A stretch of DNA of 17,518 nucleotides from Rickettsiales bacterium (GTDB lineage Bacteria > Pseudomonadota > Alphaproteobacteria > Rickettsiales > UBA8987). The stretch covers positions 1 to 17,518 of the forward strand of contig JANQHP010000092.1 in assembly GCA_028282625.1 (NCBI GenBank), written 5' to 3'. Below, one piece after another: positions 14,116 to 17,518 of the stretch. Both the position numbers and the translations under genes were made by a program. Numbering within the stretch: position 1 is the first letter of the stretch; the number at the start of each line of letters is the position of its first letter. Below the pieces are notes generated by a model. The model was given only the letters and a program-made list of their open reading frames with translations. It was not told the origin of the DNA and ran no database searches.

Positions 14116-15699
14116 TTACTCTTTTGAAGGGGCAAGGTTCAAGGGGAATTGTACAATAAAACTCGCGCCGCCTGCTTCATTGTTTTCGGCATGAATCGTG
14201 CCTTGATGGGCCTCCATAATCTCCCGGCAAATCGAAAGCCCAAGCCCGGTGCCGCCCGCCCCGCTGGAGGTTTTGCTGCTTTGGATGAATTTATCAAACA
14301 CCGCTTCCAGCTCCTTTTCGGGAATCCCCACGCCCTGATCCGCGCACTCCAGCCAAAGCCATGTCCCGTCTTTTGTTTCGCGCTTTTTCAGCGTCAGCAT
14401 GATCTTGGTCCCCTCGCCGGAAAATTTGGCGGCATTGGAGACCATATTAATACAGACTTGCGTGATCCGCGCGGCGTCGCACACCACCTCTTCCATGGCG
14501 CTGTCATCCACCACCTGCACGTCCAGCTGCTTTTCCGTGATGATCTGTTGCACATTACTCACCGCTTGCTTCAACAAAGGCGCAATCGCCACAGGCGTGA
14601 AATGAAAACGCATCATGCCAGCTTCCAACTTGGAAAGGTCCAGCAAATCGTTAATCAGATTCAGGAGACGTTCGCTGCTTTGCTGAATCATTTCAAGGTA
14701 GGTCTTGCGCTTTTCACTTGGCATCGTCTCCAGCTTTTCGAGCATCACCTCGGCAAAGCCGGAAATCGTGTGCAGCGGCGTGCGGAGCTCGTGGCTCATA
14801 TTCGCCAAAAACGTACTTTTATAGGCGTTGGCCTGCTCCGCCTCAATCCGCGCCTGCTCGGCCTCCACCGTTTTGACCTTCAGATTCTCGGCGTAAGAAA
14901 GCAGCTTCTCTTCGGCCTGCTTACGCTCGGAAATATCCCGCGTAATGCCCACAAAAAACCGCTCTTTCCCGTGGCGCACTTCGTTGATGCCAAGATCAAT
15001 CGGAAACAGGGTGCCATCCTTACGCTGCGCGGTCACCTCACGCCCCACGCCAATCACCTGCGCTTTGCCGGTATGCAAATAGTTGGAGATATACCCGTCA
15101 TGATGCTTGGCTTCGCTACGTGGCATGAGCATTTTCACATTCTGCCCGATCACCTCCTGGGCCTGGTAGCCAAAAATCTTTTCTGCTGCCGGGTTAAAGG
15201 CCAATATCACCCCTTGTGCGTTGATCGAAATAATCCCATCCACCACGGTGTTTAGCACCGCTTCCAACCGCTCTAAATTATACGCATTGGAAAGCTCAGC
15301 CTGTTTTCTGGCGGTGATATCCCGCTCAAGCGCTAAGAAAAAATGCGCCTTGCCATGCTCATCGAGCAAGGGCGTCACATTAAAGCGGATCCAGTATTCC
15401 CGCCCACTTTTGTGGTAATTAATCAACTCCTCTTCCACCGGCTCCAGATTTTCCAGCCCGCGACGAATGCGATCCAGCCGATCCCGTTGCGTTTTAGGGC
15501 CTTGCAGCATCCGTGGCGTTTTGCCAATCACCTCGGCAGCACTATAGCCACTGATCCGCTCAAAGGCGGGATTCACATAGATAATCTTGGGACCATCGGG
15601 CGCGTTTAGCGGACCGGCTTTGGTCACCACAATGCCCTCGCTTAAATGGCGGGTCAGGCGCTGCATGGAAAAGAGAGGATGGGAAAGTGTATCGTTCAT
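14116..15699 (-). CDS. Hybrid-free sensor histidine kinase with two PAS domains
   Basis: A 527-residue cytoplasmic histidine kinase with no membrane segment. Order: a LOV-related PAS domain (about 15-130) with GKTPRMLQGPKT where photoactive LOV domains have GxNCRFLQ, so the flavin-reactive cysteine is absent; a second PAS (about 145-260; IFGYQAQEVIGQNVKMLMP); a coiled coil (about 260-295; AEQARIEAEQANAYK); HisKA with the phosphoacceptor H303 in FLANMSHELRTPLH; and HATPase_c with an N box (CINMVSNAAKFS), G1 (DQGVGIP) and G2 (GGTGLGLS). I start at the ATG at 15699, the first ATG before PAS1. An in-frame TTG at 15822 would add 41 residues from AT-rich, promoter-like DNA. Ribosome-site support at 15699 is weak. 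The signal is unknown. It is followed by the receiver-ATPase gene, its likely partner. Confidence 0.88.
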   Translation of the reverse strand: MNDTLSHPLFSMQRLTRHLSEGIVVTKAGPLNAPDGPKIIYVNPAFERISGYSAAEVIGKTPRMLQGPKTQRDRLDRIRRGLENLEPVEEELINYHKSGREYWIRFNVTPLLDEHGKAHFFLALERDITARKQAELSNAYNLERLEAVLNTVVDGIISINAQGVILAFNPAAEKIFGYQAQEVIGQNVKMLMPRSEAKHHDGYISNYLHTGKAQVIGVGREVTAQRKDGTLFPIDLGINEVRHGKERFFVGITRDISERKQAEEKLLSYAENLKVKTVEAEQARIEAEQANAYKSTFLANMSHELRTPLHTISGFAEVMLEKLETMPSEKRKTYLEMIQQSSERLLNLINDLLDLSKLEAGMMRFHFTPVAIAPLLKQAVSNVQQIITEKQLDVQVVDDSAMEEVVCDAARITQVCINMVSNAAKFSGEGTKIMLTLKKRETKDGTWLWLECADQGVGIPEKELEAVFDKFIQSSKTSSGAGGTGLGLSICREIMEAHQGTIHAENNEAGGASFIVQFPLNLAPSKE

Positions 15700-15887
15700 G
15701 AAAAGAAGCTGTTTGGCAGCAAAAAATAAATTTTTATAAAACAAACGCTTACAACACTCTTTCACCCAATTCTTTCCAGTGTACCCTGCCGCCAAGCGAT
15801 AGGCTAGCTTTTTATGCACCAAACCTTTCCAGACGCAGGTCCAGGCGTTGGTCTGGGCGCTGACCCAAGCCCTGGCCGCTAAAGCGG

Positions 15888-15916
15888 TTTACATCGCGGT
15901 TTCTTTTTGCTATAAG
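15888..15916 (+). promoter_or_regulatory. Sigma70-type promoter of prs
   Basis: TTTACA (15888-15893) and TATAAG (15911-15916) are separated by exactly 17 bases, and TGC directly precedes the -10 box, giving an extended -10. Transcription would start near 15923, leaving a leader of about 65 bases before the ATG at 15988. Confidence 0.68.
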
Positions 15917-15938
15917 ACGCGCCCTTTTGGGGGATGAT

Positions 15939-15973
15939 AGGAGGAAAAACATACGCGGGGGTAGCGTGTGTTT
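15939..15973 (+). promoter_or_regulatory. Shine-Dalgarno AGGAGG and hairpin in the prs leader
   Basis: A perfect AGGAGG (15939-15944) lies 43 bases before the prs ATG, too far to act directly. Between them AAACATACGC (15947-15956) pairs with GCGTGTGTTT (15964-15973) across a 7-base loop, forming a 10-bp stem with one G-T (G-U) pair. Folding would shorten the effective spacing to about 16 bases. No T-run follows, so it is not a typical terminator. Closer to the start only AAGG at two bases is available. Confidence 0.5.
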
Positions 15974-15987
15974 AAACGCATAAGGCA

Positions 15988-16932
15988 ATGGCAAAACCGA
16001 TGAAAATACTGGCAGGAAACAGCAATCGTCCGGTAGCAGAAGCGATTTCACGCTATCTGGAAGTGCCCTTGATGGACGCGACCATCAAGCGTTTTGCCGA
16101 TAGTGAGGTGTTTGTGGAGATCCACGAAAATGTCCGTGGGGAGGATGTGTTTGTGGTGCAATCCACCTCAGCGCCCGCCAACGACTCCATCATGGAGCTC
16201 CTGGTCTGTCTGGATGCGCTGAAGCGTGCCTCTGCGCGTCGTGTGACCGCGGTGATGCCCTATTTTGCTTATGCCCGCCAGGACCGGAAACCCGGGCCAC
16301 GCACTCCCATTTCCGCCAAGCTCCTGGCCAATGTGATCACGTCTGCCGGTGCCGATCGCGTCCTAACGCTTGATTTACATGCCGGGCAGATCCAGGGATT
16401 TTTCGATATCCCAGTGGATAACCTCTACGCGCAGCCCGTGTTGATCGACGACATCAAAGCCCACCATGCGCTTGGTAACATCACGGTGGTATCGCCCGAT
16501 GTCGGCGGGGTGGTGCGCGCCCGCGCGATTGCGCGTCATATTGATGCCGAACTGGCCATTATCGACAAGCGTCGTCCACGCGCCGGGCAATCCGAGGTGA
16601 TGAACATCATCGGTGAGGTGCAAGGCAAAGAATGCATCATTGTTGATGACATTGTGGATTCTGCCGGCACGCTATGCAACGCTGCCGCAGCGCTCATGGA
16701 GCAAGGGGCGGCCAAAGTGAGTGCCACCATTACCCATGGCGTACTGTCCGGCCCTGCGGTGGAGCGCGTCAACCAATCGGTCTTAAGTCGGCTGGCTATT
16801 ACCGACAGCATCCTCCCCAGCGAGGCGACCGCCGCCGAACCCAAAATTGCCTCGGTCACCATCGCCCCGCTGATGGCCGAGGCCATGCGTCGTATTTGCG
16901 ACGAAACCTCCGTTTCTTCGCTATTCAACTAA
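15988..16932 (+). CDS. prs: Ribose-phosphate pyrophosphokinase (PRPP synthase)
   Basis: Prs makes phosphoribosyl pyrophosphate from ribose 5-phosphate and ATP, feeding purine, pyrimidine, histidine, tryptophan and NAD synthesis. The 314-residue length is normal for the class I enzyme. Seen: the N-terminal KILAGNSNRPVAEAI, RFADSEVFVEI with the conserved acidic residues, MPYFAYARQDRK (the ATP-binding arginine loop), the divalent-cation site LTLDLHAGQIQGFF, the flexible loop with DKRRP, and the PRPP-binding signature CIIVDDIVDSAGTLCNAA. Two starts are possible: the ATG at 15988 and the ATG at 16000, where the family N-terminus (MKIxAGNSN) begins. Spacing from the ribosome site does not settle this. 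It is followed 32 bp later by rplY, a common order in alphaproteobacteria. Confidence 0.96.
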   Translation: MAKPMKILAGNSNRPVAEAISRYLEVPLMDATIKRFADSEVFVEIHENVRGEDVFVVQSTSAPANDSIMELLVCLDALKRASARRVTAVMPYFAYARQDRKPGPRTPISAKLLANVITSAGADRVLTLDLHAGQIQGFFDIPVDNLYAQPVLIDDIKAHHALGNITVVSPDVGGVVRARAIARHIDAELAIIDKRRPRAGQSEVMNIIGEVQGKECIIVDDIVDSAGTLCNAAAALMEQGAAKVSATITHGVLSGPAVERVNQSVLSRLAITDSILPSEATAAEPKIASVTIAPLMAEAMRRICDETSVSSLFN

Positions 16933-16964
16933 ATATAAAACAATCTGAAAAATCTGGAGCATTT

Positions 16965-17518
16965 ATGATGAGCAACCACACTACACTCAAAGCCATTCGG
17001 CGCGAACAAACCGGCAAGAGTGCCGCGCGTGCCGCACGCAACCAAGGCCAATTGCCCGCCATTATTTACGGCGGCAAGGAGCCAGTAAGCATTACCCTGG
17101 ACGCAAAAGAGCTGGCGGGCGTCCGTCAGCAAGGCGATTTTCTCTCGCGCCTGTGCACGATTGAAGCAGGCGGCACCAGCTGGCAGGTTTTGCCGCGCGA
17201 AGTGCAGCTTCACCCGGTCAGCGACCAGCCCCTGCATGTCGACTTCCAGGAAGTGGACGCTGCCGGTCCGGTCCGTGTCGCGGTACGCGTGCAGTTTAAC
17301 GGCAAGGAAAAATCGCCCGGCTTAAAACGCGGCGGCATCCTCAATGTGGTACGTCGCCACGTGGAAGTGCTCTGCCAGGCGAGTGCCATTCCCGCTTGCA
17401 TTGAAGCCGATTTGTCGGAGATGGGCATTGGGCAAAGCCTGCATATTGATGCGGTCACCCTCCCTGAAGGGGTGACCCCAACCATTGAGCGTAACTTCAC
17501 CCTGGCCACCATCACCGG
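16965..17518 (+). CDS. rplY: 50S ribosomal protein bL25, CTC/TL5 form (3' end cut by window)
   Basis: bL25 binds 5S rRNA in the large ribosomal subunit. The first 184 codons are present, all in frame to the window edge. The N-terminal domain (about 7-95) has the family pattern TTLKAIRREQTGKSAARAARNQGQLPAIIYGG, EVQLHPVSDQPLHVDF. It is followed by the extra beta-rich CTC domain (about 96-184; KSPGLKRGGILNVV, then ADLSEMGIGQSLHIDAVTLPEGV). The full protein of this form is usually around 200-220 residues, so a short tail is missing. Two adjacent ATG codons exist (16965 and 16968); GGAG at 16956-16959 is five or eight bases away, and the first is given here. It is probably cotranscribed with prs; pth often follows. 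Confidence 0.94.
   Translation, partial: MMSNHTTLKAIRREQTGKSAARAARNQGQLPAIIYGGKEPVSITLDAKELAGVRQQGDFLSRLCTIEAGGTSWQVLPREVQLHPVSDQPLHVDFQEVDAAGPVRVAVRVQFNGKEKSPGLKRGGILNVVRRHVEVLCQASAIPACIEADLSEMGIGQSLHIDAVTLPEGVTPTIERNFTLATIT

Larger units (their letters stand above)
15700..15987. other. Divergent intergenic region between the kinase and prs
   Basis: These 288 bases hold an AT-rich stretch (about 15720-15745) probably carrying the kinase promoter, a 6-bp inverted repeat CCAGAC/GTCTGG (15829-15856), a direct repeat GCGGTTT (15884-15890 and 15896-15902, 12-bp period) overlapping the prs -35 region, the prs promoter, and the structured prs leader. I see no RNA gene that I can name. Confidence 0.6.

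Noticed and set aside
14073..14135. Extension of the receiver-ATPase protein to a TTG at 14135
   Set aside because: It would overlap the kinase gene by 20 bases and add a non-conserved Ala-rich segment; the receiver domain starts at the ATG at 14072.
14149..15255. A 368-codon open reading frame on the plus strand, opposite the histidine kinase
   Set aside because: It is the mirror of a well-supported kinase gene, has no recognisable domain or ribosome site, and is rich in His, Leu, Gln and Arg as expected from antisense reading of GC-rich coding DNA.
15700..15822. N-terminal extension of the kinase from a TTG at 15822
   Set aside because: The extra 41 residues come from AT-rich, promoter-like DNA, show no domain, and would need a rare start codon; the PAS fold begins after the ATG at 15699.

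Overview
The window looks like chromosomal housekeeping DNA from an alphaproteobacterium. The evidence is a proton-translocating transhydrogenase split into three subunits (PntAA, PntAB, PntB), a prs gene followed directly by a CTC-type bL25 gene, an alphaproteobacterial-type LipB, and a receiver plus RsbW-like ATPase paired with a PAS histidine kinase. GC is moderately high over most of the window and lower in one uncharacterised gene near 12.1-13.0 kb. I see no rRNA, tRNA, CRISPR array, insertion sequence or phage gene. The genus cannot be named from this sequence alone.

Layout. 1-3.7 kb, minus strand: a FliK-like protein followed by uvrC. 3.7-5.3 kb, plus strand: a good sigma70-type promoter, a pentapeptide-repeat protein and lipB. 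5.3-5.9 kb: a small membrane protein (minus) divergent from a YggT-family protein (plus). 5.96-9.77 kb, minus strand: pntAA - pntAB - a cysteine-rich membrane protein - a short repeat-bearing leader ORF - pntB. 9.8-12.0 kb, minus strand: lpd then a PhoB-type response regulator, running toward the pnt genes. 12.06-12.95 kb, minus strand: an unrecognised, GC-poorer gene with its own candidate promoter. 13.1-15.7 kb, minus strand: a two-PAS histidine kinase followed by a receiver-RsbW-type ATPase protein, ending in a candidate intrinsic terminator. 15.9 kb to the end, plus strand: a strong candidate promoter, a structured leader, prs, and the 5' part of rplY cut by the window edge.

Several genes are linked in function. 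LipB places octanoyl groups on 2-oxoacid dehydrogenase E2 subunits, the first step of de novo lipoylation. Lpd reoxidises those lipoyl groups and makes NADH. PntAA/AB/B uses the proton gradient to convert NADH to NADPH. The kinase and the receiver-ATPase protein look like one signalling pair, possibly acting through an anti-sigma-type partner switch.

The most interesting signals lie outside the well-known genes. Just before pntB, three tandem 15-bp repeats form the core of a 23-codon ORF that has a Shine-Dalgarno sequence and whose stop overlaps the likely pntB start (TGATG). A CxxC/CC/CxxC membrane protein is inserted inside the transhydrogenase cluster. The prs leader has a perfect AGGAGG separated from the start codon by a 10-bp hairpin. 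The unrecognised gene at 12.1-13.0 kb carries two HIHI motifs. I found no clear new multi-gene defence or mobile system here.
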